A DNA stretch of 5,932 bases, taken from positions 1 through 5,932 of the forward strand of contig JACPXS010000071.1 of assembly GCA_016196415.1 (NCBI GenBank), given 5' to 3'. The notes below the pieces were generated by a model, which saw only the letters and a list, made by a program, of their open reading frames with translations, was not told the DNA's origin and did no database searches. Of this stretch, positions 1 through 5,932 are shown piece after piece; within the stretch, counting starts at the first letter, position 1; each line of letters begins with the position of its first letter. The translations under genes and the position numbers were made by a program. This DNA comes from Candidatus Omnitrophota bacterium (lineage in GTDB: Bacteria; Omnitrophota; Koll11; Aquiviventales; Aquiviventaceae).

Positions 1-58
1 GACGAACGACCTTACAAACAATAATGCCGAAAATATCCGTACAGATGTTCAAAGAACC

Positions 59-100
59 TGGGCGCAAGAGGACTCGAGCCTCTGACCTCGTGCATGTGAG
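59..100 (-). pseudogene. Displaced 3' half of a tRNA-Val (partial duplicate)
   Basis: Read on the minus strand, this is the anticodon loop (CTCACAT), the 3' side of the anticodon stem (GCACG), variable loop AGGTC, a full T-arm and the 3' acceptor strand TGCGCCC with discriminator A. It matches 153-194 of the complete tRNA-Val at 39 of 42 positions. The differences are the two acceptor-base positions and one T-loop base, where this copy has C at position 54 (CTCGAGT) in place of the near-universal T. No 5' half is attached; the sequence before it is unrelated to a D-arm. No CCA follows (next bases GG). Its TGCGCCC pairs at all seven positions with the GGGCGCA at the 5' end of the complete gene, so it looks like the original 3' end of that gene. 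It is probably not a functional tRNA alone. Confidence 0.8.
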
Positions 101-140
101 AAGTTCTGCTTCGCAACACTTCTGGTCAGGACTCCTCTTG
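65..140 (-). repeat. Imperfect foldback built from a tRNA T-arm copy
   Basis: Positions 65-72 (caagagga) pair with 133-140 (tcctcttg), 74-75 with 130-131, and 82-87 (ctgacc) with 124-129 (ggtcag). This leaves a six-base bulge at 76-81 and one mismatch at 73/132. Inside, after an unpaired 11 bases (88-98), positions 99-104 (agaagt) pair with 118-123 (acttct) and 107-109 with 113-115 around a three-base loop. The inner hairpin abuts the outer stem at 123/124. The right arm is thus an inverted, shortened copy of the T-arm in the displaced tRNA half. The minus-strand RNA would hide that half in a stable hairpin. No T-run follows, so it does not look like an intrinsic terminator. Its function is unknown. 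Confidence 0.6.
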
Positions 141-149
141 CTCAAGATA

Positions 150-226
150 TGGTGGGCGATAGAGGACTCGAACCTCTGACCTCGTGCATGTGAGGCACGC
201 GCTCTAACCGGCTGAGCTATGCGCCC
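150..226 (-). tRNA. tRNA-Val (anticodon CAC), chimeric acceptor stem, CCA encoded
   Basis: A cloverleaf of 74 nt plus encoded CCA reads on the minus strand. Acceptor GGGCGCA is followed by TA, D-stem GCTC/GAGC with loop AGCCGGTTA, anticodon stem CGTGC/GCACG, and loop CTCACAT giving anticodon CAC (valine GUG codons). T-stem AGAGG/CCTCT carries loop TTCGAGT; the 3' acceptor strand is ATCGCCC with discriminator A and CCA at 150-152. The lower acceptor stem is flawed: position 6-67 is C-U and 7-66 is A-A. Both would be repaired by the TGCGCCC of the duplicate 3' half at 59-66. It lies 47 bp downstream of tRNA-Met and is probably cotranscribed with it. Whether the chimera is charged and used is uncertain, because five acceptor pairs remain. 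Confidence 0.9.
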
Positions 227-273
227 AGGCGTTTTGCCCTTGTGCTCGCGGGTCCGCCAAACAAGCTCTCGAG

Positions 274-345
274 TGGGCCGGGGAGGGATCGAACCTCCGA
301 CCAACTGGTTATGAGCCAGCTGCTCTACCACTGAGCTACCGGCCC
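274..345 (-). tRNA. tRNA-Met (anticodon CAT), probably elongator
   Basis: A complete 72-nt cloverleaf reads on the minus strand: acceptor GGGCCGG/CCGGCCC with discriminator A, D-stem GCTC/GAGC with short loop AGTGGTA, anticodon stem GCTGG/CCAGT (one G-U), loop CTCATAA with anticodon CAT, and T-stem GGAGG/CCTCC with loop TTCGATC. It lacks initiator hallmarks: the first acceptor pair is a normal G-C rather than a mismatch, and the anticodon stem does not have three stacked G-C pairs next to the loop. Elongator Met is therefore preferred. A CAT anticodon could also belong to the lysidine-modified Ile2 tRNA, which cannot be excluded by eye. CCA is not encoded (CTC follows), unlike the adjacent tRNA-Val. 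Confidence 0.9.
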
Positions 346-448
346 GTCGGGCCCAACCCTCACTCAGCGATCCGCTTGGCGCGCGTGGAGATGCGTCATC
401 CGCTTTTGCTGCCGCATTGCTCCTCGCGCGCAACCCCGCCCAAGACAA

Positions 449-485
449 GTACAGTGGAGCGCGAAAGGTAAACACTCCACTGTAC
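449..485 (-). terminator. Perfect 11-bp hairpin, possible weak terminator after rpoD
   Basis: Positions 449-459 (gtacagtggag) are the exact reverse complement of 475-485 (ctccactgtac), separated by 15 bases. On the minus strand the stem is followed by TTGTCTTGG, a broken T-rich tract. Three more pairs can form beyond a three-base bulge. This could end the operon that finishes with rpoD before the tRNA genes begin. The tract is poor for an intrinsic terminator and the loop is large, so a protein-binding palindrome near a tRNA promoter is an alternative. Confidence 0.4.
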
Positions 486-523
486 CACTTCGGACTTCCT
501 GCGTCCCACTTTTTCTGCTCTGC

Positions 524-660
524 GGTAATGCCTCATCAGTTGGACGGGTGACGCGGAGCCGGGGCCCCCGCCTGCCCGGAGCCGACGACGGCGATAGTCC
601 GGCGCGGCGAGGACAGGTGGGGTGGCACAGCGGCAGGCCCCGTCAAACTGAGGCACTACC
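524..660 (-). repeat. Long nested inverted repeat in the rpoD 3' untranslated region
   Basis: Positions 524-548 are nearly the reverse complement of 639-660: the arms share about 20 of 22 positions plus a three-base insertion in the left arm. Directly inside the right arm, 632-638 (ggcaggc) is the exact complement of 570-576 (gcctgcc), extending the stem past a 21-base side bulge rich in G and C. The minus-strand transcript begins folding about 20 nt after the rpoD stop codon. No T-run follows on either strand. It may be an mRNA-stabilising 3' structure, a small structured RNA, or a decayed MITE-like element with terminal inverted repeats. The sequence alone does not decide between these. Confidence 0.5.
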
Positions 661-679
661 TGCTCTGCCCTGCGGGGTG

Positions 680-2260
680 TTAGACCACGCTGCCTTTCTC
701 TTGGGAGAACGTCAACTCCAGGAAGTTGCGCAGCCGTCGGCTGCGCGTGGGATGGCGCAATTTGCGAAGGGCCTTCGCCTCGATCTGCCGTACGCGCTCG
801 CGGGTGACGTTGAACATCTGACCGACCTCCTCCAGCGTCCTGGGCGAGCCGTCTTGGAGCCCAAAGCGCAGCATGAGCACCTGTCGCTCGCGATCCGAGA
901 GCGTGACCAGGACATCGCCGATCTGTTCGCGCAGCATGCTGTAGGCTGTCGCGTTCGCCGGCGAGACGGCGCGCTTATCCTCGATGAAATCGCCGAAGTG
1001 GGTATCCCCGTCTTCCCCGATCGGGGTCTGGAGCGAGATCGGCTCCTGCGCAATCTTGAGGATCCCCCGGACCTTATCGACCGGAATCCCGGTGGCCCGT
1101 GCGACCTCTTCCGGCGTGGGTTCCCGCCCCGTCTCTTGGACGATGGCGCGCGAGACCCGAATCAGCTTGTTAATCGTCTCGGTCATATGGACGGGGATCC
1201 GGATCGTCCGCGCCTGATCGGCGATGGAGCGGGTGATCGCCTGGCGGATCCACCACGTCGCGTAGGTTGAGAACTTGTAGCCGCGCTGGTACTCGAACTT
1301 CTCGACCGCCTTCATCAGCCCGATATTCCCTTCCTGGATGAGATCCAAGAACGACAGCCCGCGGTTGGTGTATTTCTTCGCAATGCTCACCACTAGCCGG
1401 AGGTTGGCTTCCACTAAGGCCTTCTTGGCCCTGGTATAGTCCGCCTCTTTCTGCCGGATGTCCCGCACCGCAAGGCGCATCGTTTCCACGGGAGTCCCGA
1501 GTTGACGCAAGCACTCAAGGCGCTTCCGGCGCAGCTCGCGCAAGCGCGCCGCCATGCCGCGCCTGGCCCGCTTGGCTTGCGTAATCTGTCGCTCGACGTG
1601 CTCAAGCCCTCGGAGGGAACGCTCCACCTGCTCTACGAGCCACTCGATCGCCTTGATCGTCAGGTGGTAGGCCTCGATGATTTTTCGTGCGCGGCCCTTG
1701 GCGCGGGTTTTCCTGAGGCGCTTGCGCAACCCGCTCAGCTGCTCGATGAGCTCTTCCCGCTTGAGATTCGGGTCATCCTTGGAGTAATCTTCCGGATTCA
1801 GCCCGCCGTGGATCAGCAGGTCCGTCAGCTTGAGGATGTCTCGACGAGCGATTGGAAGCCGCAGCACCGTATCGCGGTAGGCGAGCTCCTCGGCTTCAAT
1901 CTTCTTCGCCAGCGCCAGCTCTTGTTCGCGCGTCAGGAGCGAAATCTGCCCCATCTGGCGGAGATACATCTTCACCGGATCATCGAGCTGTCCGACCTCC
2001 GCCAATTCGGCGGCCTCCTCTTCGCGCTGCTCCTTTTCCTCTCGATCTTCCAGGCGAGAGCCAATCGAGGGCTTGTCCACGATCTCGATGTGCTCTTTGC
2101 CTAAGAGGGTCAGGAGCTCATCGATCTCCTCCGGCGAGGCCACATCCTCCGGCAGCAGATTATTGAGCTCATCGTAGGTCAGCCGGCCCTTGTCCCGCCC
2201 CATGGTGATGATCTGGGCAAGCCGCTCACTCATGGGCTTTCGCTTCGCCATCTCCGCCAT
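680..2260 (-). CDS. rpoD: RNA polymerase primary sigma factor RpoD (sigma-70)
   Basis: This 526-residue protein is the housekeeping sigma factor that directs RNA polymerase to -35/-10 promoters. Region 1.1 spans about 10-65, and an acidic Glu-rich linker lies at 70-90. Region 1.2 ([12 protein letters not shown], 93-104) leads into a short basic spacer at 130-270 in place of the long non-conserved region of E. coli. Region 2 covers 284-360, with the core-binding [17 protein letters not shown] segment, -10-reading [17 protein letters not shown] (328-344) and RTIRIPVHM. Region 3 is 360-428, and region 4 is about 450-513 with the -35 helix-turn-helix around [20 protein letters not shown]. The frame is open far upstream into dnaG, but the start is set at the ATG at 2260: AGGAGG at 2270-2275 sits 9 nt before it. 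A second ATG three codons later is less well spaced. Only 19 nt separate it from the dnaG stop, so the two are cotranscribed. Confidence 0.97.
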   Translation of the reverse strand: MAEMAKRKPMSERLAQIITMGRDKGRLTYDELNNLLPEDVASPEEIDELLTLLGKEHIEIVDKPSIGSRLEDREEKEQREEEAAELAEVGQLDDPVKMYLRQMGQISLLTREQELALAKKIEAEELAYRDTVLRLPIARRDILKLTDLLIHGGLNPEDYSKDDPNLKREELIEQLSGLRKRLRKTRAKGRARKIIEAYHLTIKAIEWLVEQVERSLRGLEHVERQITQAKRARRGMAARLRELRRKRLECLRQLGTPVETMRLAVRDIRQKEADYTRAKKALVEANLRLVVSIAKKYTNRGLSFLDLIQEGNIGLMKAVEKFEYQRGYKFSTYATWWIRQAITRSIADQARTIRIPVHMTETINKLIRVSRAIVQETGREPTPEEVARATGIPVDKVRGILKIAQEPISLQTPIGEDGDTHFGDFIEDKRAVSPANATAYSMLREQIGDVLVTLSDRERQVLMLRFGLQDGSPRTLEEVGQMFNVTRERVRQIEAKALRKLRHPTRSRRLRNFLELTFSQEKGSVV

Positions 2261-2269
2261 TGGCGTCCG

Positions 2270-2275
2270 CCTCCT
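2270..2275 (-). promoter_or_regulatory. Ribosome binding site that fixes the rpoD start
   Basis: A consensus AGGAGG on the minus strand lies 9 nt upstream of the ATG at 2260 and within the 19-nt gap after the dnaG stop codon. It decides against the longer frame, which would begin inside dnaG. Confidence 0.85.
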
Positions 2276-2279
2276 GACG

Positions 2280-4148
2280 TTAGGATACCGCTGCTGTGGC
2301 GTTGAGATTGCCGGTCGGCTTCTGGACCCTTGAAGCAACCGGTGAGAGGTGCTGTTGGTACTCCGCCAACAATCGTTGCGCTTCCGAAGCGTTGCCCGCT
2401 TCTTGAGCCGCGCGAATGTGCTCCCGCAAGGCGGCCAGCTCGCGCTTGCGCGTGTTGGCGCGAAGCCGCCGAACGCAGTCCTCAAACGCGTCCTCTTTTG
2501 ACGCCGTCGCCTGGGCCAACTCGACCAACGCGGCGACCACCGCCGCCTGCCCTTCCTCCGATACCCGCGAGATGATGGACGCCGGTGTCGCCGGCTGACC
2601 CGCCGCCTCGAGCTCGCACACCATGGCGAGGATCCGCCGCAACGCCGGATCGCTCACCGCATCGAGCGAGAGACGGTGTGCTTCCCGGTTCCATCGGGAA
2701 GGATCATCGAGGACGAGGGCCGTCAAGAGCCGCTCCGGACCTTGCGTCACCGAGCGCGCGAGTGGACTCAACGGGCTCGCGCCTGCCTCCGTTCCACCCG
2801 TAGCCGCCCGCCCGCTGGATCCAGCGCTCAGGCGCGATTGGACCTTCGCCAGCTCCTGCACCACCGCATGCTCATCGAGCGCCAGGCGCTCAGCGAGCAA
2901 TCGCACGTATTCGCTGCGCAGCATCGCATCGGGCACTCGGGCGATCGTCGGGAGCACCATCTGCGCGGCGCGCACGGTGTCTTCGGTCGCCTCCGCCAGA
3001 CCGGCATGGCCTCGTCGCAAGCACCCGGGATAGCGCCGGAGGGCGCGTTGGATGAGGAAATCAAAGATGCTCACGCCCTGGTCCAGCAGTTGCTGGAATC
3101 GCTCGCGCCCGTGGCGGCGCAGGGCCTCGTCAGGATCCAGCCCCGCCGGCAACTGGGCAATGCGCACCTGCAGTCCGGCTTCGATGAGGAGCTCGATGCC
3201 GCGCAGCGTGGCCTGCTCCCCCGCGGCGTCTGCGTCAAAGGCCAGGACGACGTGTTCGGCATACCGTTTCAGCAAGCGCACCTGGTCGGTGGTCAGGGCC
3301 GTCCCAAGCGGGGAGACCACGTTCACGATGCCCCCATCGACAAGCACCACGCAATCAAAATACCCCTCAACCACCACCGCGGTCTTCGATTGGACGATGG
3401 CGTCTTTTGCCTGGGTGAGGCCAAAGAGCTGCCGGCCCTTGCTGTACAGTGCGGTCTCCGGGCTATTGAGATACTTCGGCTCCCGCCCATCGAGGCTCCT
3501 TCCGCCGAATCCCACAATCCGCTTGCGGACATCCATGATGGGAAATATGAGCCGGCTGCGGAACCGATCGTAGGAGCCCGAACTTCCCTGAATCATGAGT
3601 CCCGCAGCTTCCAACTGCTCCGCGGACACCCCACGCGCGCTCGCGGTATCGAGCAGCCCGCTCCAGCCTACCGGTGAGACACCCAACCGAAACATCTGAC
3701 GCGTCGGCTCGGACACCCCGCGCTCCTTGAGATAGGCGCGCGCGGCCTTCCCCGCCTGCGGCTCAGACAAGAGGCGCTCAAAATACGCGCAGACTTTTTC
3801 CATCAACGCCGCCGTGGCGGCGGTTGCCGGGGTCGCATCGGGCGCTGTCTCGCGATCGGGCACGCGAACGCCCACGTGCTCGCCAAGCTGCCGCACCGCC
3901 TCCGGAAAGGTCAATCGGTCATGCTGCATGAGGAAGCTAAAGACGTTGCCGCCAACGCCGCACCCGAAGCAGTGGAAGATCTGTTTCTCGGTGTTCACCA
4001 TGAACGACGGGGTCTTTTCGTGATGGAACGGGCAGTTCGCCTTGAAGTGGCGACCCGCCCGCTTGAGCGGCACGTATCGGCTGATCAGCTCGACGATATC
4101 CGCCCGGGCTTGGATGTCATCAATGATCCCTTCAGGAATCAGGGCCAT
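2280..4148 (-). CDS. dnaG: DNA primase DnaG
   Basis: This 622-residue primase synthesises the RNA primers used at the replication fork by DNA polymerase, recruited by the DnaB helicase. The N-terminal zinc-binding domain has the CHC2 pattern C39-x2-H42 and C60-x2-C63. The catalytic core shows the [10 protein letters not shown] segment (195-204) and the TOPRIM fold, with VVEGYFD (acidic E261) and [11 protein letters not shown] (D305, D307) as metal-binding residues. The C-terminal portion from about 470 matches in position the helicase-interacting domain and is rich in Ala and Glu helices. Between 440 and 470 there is a Ser/Gly/Ala-rich linker. Length is normal and no key residue is missing. 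The start MALIPEG is typical for the family; a modest GAGGA lies about 12 nt upstream. It begins 59 nt after the cvpA-like stop and is followed by rpoD, in the conserved dnaG-rpoD order. Confidence 0.97.
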   Translation of the reverse strand: MALIPEGIIDDIQARADIVELISRYVPLKRAGRHFKANCPFHHEKTPSFMVNTEKQIFHCFGCGVGGNVFSFLMQHDRLTFPEAVRQLGEHVGVRVPDRETAPDATPATAATAALMEKVCAYFERLLSEPQAGKAARAYLKERGVSEPTRQMFRLGVSPVGWSGLLDTASARGVSAEQLEAAGLMIQGSSGSYDRFRSRLIFPIMDVRKRIVGFGGRSLDGREPKYLNSPETALYSKGRQLFGLTQAKDAIVQSKTAVVVEGYFDCVVLVDGGIVNVVSPLGTALTTDQVRLLKRYAEHVVLAFDADAAGEQATLRGIELLIEAGLQVRIAQLPAGLDPDEALRRHGRERFQQLLDQGVSIFDFLIQRALRRYPGCLRRGHAGLAEATEDTVRAAQMVLPTIARVPDAMLRSEYVRLLAERLALDEHAVVQELAKVQSRLSAGSSGRAATGGTEAGASPLSPLARSVTQGPERLLTALVLDDPSRWNREAHRLSLDAVSDPALRRILAMVCELEAAGQPATPASIISRVSEEGQAAVVAALVELAQATASKEDAFEDCVRRLRANTRKRELAALREHIRAAQEAGNASEAQRLLAEYQQHLSPVASRVQKPTGNLNATAAVS

Positions 4149-4207
4149 CGCGCCGTCGAGTCCTCGTCAGGGAGATCGGTTCATCGAGCTGGCGAAGCGA
4201 ATACATG

Positions 4208-4756
4208 TTATGGCGTGTTCGGGCGGATCGGAGGAACCAACGCGCTCCCGCGATCCTGGGCGCCGGGAAATCGTTCGGCCGCCTGAGAGACCGCCCTCCG
4301 AGCCATGCTCACGAGCCGAGGCCCAAGCACGGAACGCTGCTCAACCGCCGTTTGCAGAACCGGCAAGCCGCTTGAGGTGAGCACGATGAGGAGGAACCCC
4401 GACCACCACAGCCCCCGCAGCCCCCCGAGGCACAGCCCAACGCTTTGGACAAACCAGTGGACGCGCTCCCATTTGAATACCTCGGTCAGCCGCTTGATGA
4501 CCCAATGGCCCAGGATCAACGCGCCGAAAAAGAGGATCCAAAATCCCAGCACCGCGATCAACGGCGGCGGAAGCGCCACCCACTGCTGCACCCATCGCGC
4601 CAGCCACGCGGCGTAGTTCACCGTGATGGCTGTGACGCTTACCGCGCCAATCAGCAGGAAGAGTTCCGCCAGAATCCCCCTGACGAACCCGTTGTAACAG
4701 GTTCCAAAAATGACCGTGACAATAATCAAATCAATCCAATTCGGCCACATCGTCAC
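4208..4756 (-). CDS. cvpA: CvpA-family inner-membrane protein
   Basis: This small hydrophobic protein (182 residues from the GTG) is of the CvpA type. In E. coli the family is tied to colicin V production and envelope stress; its biochemical role is unclear. Numbered from the ATG at 4750, predicted membrane segments are near 5-22, 27-45, 63-85 and 103-126. The amphipathic turn NGFVRGILAEL (20-30) with conserved Gly and Arg is characteristic, and the C-terminal 50 residues are polar. The longest frame would start at an ATG at 4798, but that codon lies upstream of the -10 element at 4789-4794 and so outside the predicted transcript. GAGGAG at 4768-4773 lies 11 nt from a GTG at 4756 and 17 nt from the ATG at 4750, so GTG is preferred. 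It is first in the operon with dnaG and rpoD. The symbol is given by family only. Confidence 0.82.
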   Translation of the reverse strand: MTMWPNWIDLIIVTVIFGTCYNGFVRGILAELFLLIGAVSVTAITVNYAAWLARWVQQWVALPPPLIAVLGFWILFFGALILGHWVIKRLTEVFKWERVHWFVQSVGLCLGGLRGLWWSGFLLIVLTSSGLPVLQTAVEQRSVLGPRLVSMARRAVSQAAERFPGAQDRGSALVPPIRPNTP

Positions 4757-4767
4757 CAGGGGATGCG

Positions 4768-4773
4768 CTCCTC
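4768..4773 (-). promoter_or_regulatory. Ribosome binding site for the cvpA-like gene
   Basis: GAGGAG on the minus strand lies 11 nt before the GTG at 4756 and roughly ten bases after the predicted transcript start. It favours the GTG over both the ATG at 4750 (17 nt away) and the ATG at 4798, which lies upstream of it. Confidence 0.55.
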
Positions 4774-4788
4774 GTTGAAGGTGAGCGA

Positions 4789-4818
4789 AGTATATCATAT
4801 CGACGAGAAATGCGTCAA
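4789..4818 (-). promoter_or_regulatory. Sigma-70 promoter of the cvpA-dnaG-rpoD operon
   Basis: On the minus strand, TTGACG (4813-4818) and TATACT (4789-4794) are separated by 18 bp, each matching five of six consensus bases. The start of transcription is expected near 4781-4785. It sits directly after the terminator of the upstream gene, as needed for an independent unit. Since the last gene encodes the primary sigma factor, this promoter would allow sigma-70 to drive its own operon; that is inference from the match. Confidence 0.75.
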
Positions 4819-4830
4819 GATAGCGCTACC

Positions 4831-4847
4831 TTTTTGACCCTCAAAAA
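4831..4847. repeat. Perfect 7-bp palindrome upstream of the operon promoter
   Basis: The sequence tttttga-ccc-tcaaaaa is a perfect inverted repeat of seven bases with a three-base centre. It begins 12 bp upstream of the -35 hexamer, and its A-tract half doubles as the T-run of the terminator. The position fits an UP-like A/T element or an operator, and it could also serve as a weak back-to-back terminator. Confidence 0.4.
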
Positions 4848-4878
4848 TCGCCCGCCATCAGTTCCCGATGACGGGCGG
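4842..4878 (-). terminator. Intrinsic terminator of the surface-protein gene
   Basis: On the minus strand an 11-bp stem (4867-4877 with 4849-4859, ten Watson-Crick pairs and one G-U, strongly G-C) closes a 7-nt loop. It is followed by A and then TTTTT (4843-4847). It begins seven bases after the stop codon of the upstream gene and separates it from the cvpA-dnaG-rpoD promoter. Confidence 0.9.
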
Positions 4879-4884
4879 ATCGGT

Positions 4885-5932
4885 TTACTTGAGTTCTCTC
4901 CACATCTTCATCGTGACCGAGCCGCCCGCCGGCCGCATCGGGCCGGAAGCCTTCAGCGCCTCATCATAGTGAAGGGCCGCGGTGAAGGATGAGAGCATGC
5001 TCCTGAATTGGACCTGGTCAGCCACCACCGCCCCAAAGAGTTCTGCTGAGGAATCATTGGTGTCATTCCCAAGGACAACGGTGCCTGTGCCACTAGGATT
5101 GGTGACGTAGACGGTGCCGTAGAGCTTTGCGGACCCCCGCAACAGGACTTTCGCGCCCGCGTTGATCTGCAACTCGGCAGGACGATGGCTGGTCGGGGAG
5201 ATGGTGCCAAGAGACTCAAGCTTATTCTGGACGTACACCGTCGCCTTGCCGCTAAAGGTGAGTGATCCGTCATCGGCTACTGTCACGTAACTAAAGCAGT
5301 AGGTCCCTCCTGGGAGGGTACAGGTTCCGCCTTTAATCGTCAAGTTCGGTCCCGTCTTTCCCACAGAACACGTAGCCGGCAGGCTTGTCAGCCCGGTGCA
5401 TGAGCCTGGGAAGGTAATTGGAGGATACGCCTCCTTCGCAGACAGCGACTTGTACTTGTCCACCGTAACCGTAGGGGCTATCCGGAGATTGCTGCTGCCG
5501 CCGGCGGGACCTAACCACACCGCCCCCTTCACCGTCCCGCGATTTCTCAGATCGATGACTTGGCCGCTCAGGGCGTTAATCCCGATGTCCCCATTTCTGC
5601 CAGGGTTCGTGGGATCATAGGGGCTGACGCTGGAGTTGTAGCTGTCGGTCAGCCCGCCTGTCCCGATCATGTCACCCGTCAACGCGAACGCGGCGTAGGG
5701 GAAAAACGGGCTGCTGCCCGAGGAGATGGCGTACGCCTCCAGCGTGTGGGAGAGGGAGTTGCTCGCGCCGCTCCCCGCCTTTCCGGTGGATTGGATGTGG
5801 GTCACGGAGGCATTGCTCGGATCGGCGAAGGTGATCACGCTGGCGCTCGTTGCTGCGCCGAGGGGGTAGAGGTAGGCTCCAGAGGAGCTATCGATGGAGG
5901 CCCCCGTGAGCGTTGGTGTCGGCTTCGGGAGC
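4885..5932 (-). CDS. Exported beta-helix-like protein, DUF7305 / PilX-associated type (5' end outside window)
   Basis: The C-terminal 348 residues are present; the frame is open to the right edge, so the N-terminus and start are not seen. A GTG at 5838 is an internal codon rather than a credible start. The protein is rich in Gly, Ser and Thr and shows short repeated beta-strand units of the kind seen in right-handed beta-helices (ALTGDMIGTGG, NGDIGINALSG, TVKGAVWLG, GSLTFSGKATVYVQN, AKVLLRGSAKLYGTVYVTN). The PGGTYCFSYVTV segment and the near-terminal HYDEAL (fragment residues 321-326) resemble the DUF7305-type domain found after PilX-like N-termini in type IV pilus-related proteins. Four cysteines (fragment residues 178, 188, 204, 212) cluster and could form disulfides, fitting export. 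Function is unknown; a minor pilin or adhesin role is inferred. It has its own terminator. Confidence 0.75.
   Translation of the reverse strand, partial: LPKPTPTLTGASIDSSSGAYLYPLGAATSASVITFADPSNASVTHIQSTGKAGSGASNSLSHTLEAYAISSGSSPFFPYAAFALTGDMIGTGGLTDSYNSSVSPYDPTNPGRNGDIGINALSGQVIDLRNRGTVKGAVWLGPAGGSSNLRIAPTVTVDKYKSLSAKEAYPPITFPGSCTGLTSLPATCSVGKTGPNLTIKGGTCTLPGGTYCFSYVTVADDGSLTFSGKATVYVQNKLESLGTISPTSHRPAELQINAGAKVLLRGSAKLYGTVYVTNPSGTGTVVLGNDTNDSSAELFGAVVADQVQFRSMLSSFTAALHYDEALKASGPMRPAGGSVTMKMWRELK

Larger units (their letters stand above)
346..679. other. Gene-free region between rpoD and the tRNA pair
   Basis: No convincing protein gene is present in these 334 bases. An 86-codon minus-strand reading frame here has no recognisable domain and a composition consistent with chance in GC-rich DNA. 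The stretch contains two inverted repeats, described separately (449-485 and 524-660). A clear promoter for the tRNAs is not visible. The best candidate is an extended -10 resembling TGGTACAGT at 480-488, with only a weak -35, partly inside the 449-485 repeat. Very GC-rich sequence occupies 551-640. Confidence 0.6.

Noticed and set aside
65..194. CRISPR-like direct repeat (two copies of a 34-bp unit)
   Set aside because: Only two copies exist and both are tRNA 3' halves; there is no array or cas gene.
555..583. Repeated cggagcc and ggggcccc palindrome as a rho-independent terminator for rpoD
   Set aside because: No T-run follows on the minus strand and the pairing competes with the larger nested repeat.
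396..656. 86-codon minus-strand reading frame between rpoD and the tRNAs
   Set aside because: It spans both inverted repeats, has an arginine-rich low-complexity composition, no ribosome site that stands out and no known domain.
548..1270. 240-codon plus-strand reading frame opposite rpoD
   Set aside because: It lies antisense to the conserved sigma regions 2-4, has no recognisable domain, and is explained by GC-rich codon bias of rpoD.
2676..3677. 333-codon plus-strand reading frame opposite dnaG
   Set aside because: It overlaps the TOPRIM and C-terminal domains of a clear primase gene and shows no family motif; a shadow frame.
4132..4206. Short minus-strand frame starting two bases after the cvpA stop (about 24 codons) and running into dnaG
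   Set aside because: Too short, no good ribosome site, and overlaps the start of dnaG out of frame; a leader peptide role cannot be supported.

Overview
The window is a GC-rich bacterial chromosome segment in which every supportable gene lies on the minus strand, so it reads from the right edge to the left. RpoD has a short spacer between regions 1.2 and 2, DnaG is full length, and the two downstream native-looking tRNA 3' ends do not encode CCA. Together with a pilus-type surface protein, this suggests an uncultured diderm-like lineage, possibly near the deltaproteobacterial, Omnitrophota or Methylomirabilota types. That placement is inference only.

Layout in transcription order: (1) 5932-4885 is the C-terminal 348 residues of an exported, Gly/Ser/Thr-rich beta-helix-like protein resembling DUF7305 / PilX-associated proteins. 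It ends at a strong intrinsic terminator (4842-4878). (2) A sigma-70 promoter (-35 TTGACG, -10 TATACT, 18-bp spacer) at 4789-4818 starts the next unit. (3) cvpA-family membrane protein, dnaG primase and rpoD follow in close order. This is a form of the macromolecular synthesis operon in which a CvpA-type gene sits upstream of dnaG where rpsU is found in E. coli. It couples primer synthesis and the housekeeping sigma factor. (4) A 334-nt gene-free stretch (346-679) holds two inverted repeats: a long structured one just after rpoD and a perfect 11-bp hairpin that may end the operon. (5) Two tRNA genes follow, Met(CAT) and Val(CAC).

The most unusual region is the left edge. The tRNA-Val gene has two mismatches at the base of its acceptor stem and an encoded CCA. 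A second copy of its 3' half lies 94 bp downstream. That copy lacks CCA but ends in TGCGCCC, which pairs perfectly with the 5' GGGCGCA of the intact gene. The simplest reading is that the original 3' half was displaced by a 94-bp insertion that brought a foreign 3' half, as when an element recombines into a tRNA gene. The displaced half is also part of a long foldback structure with an inverted partial copy of its own T-arm.
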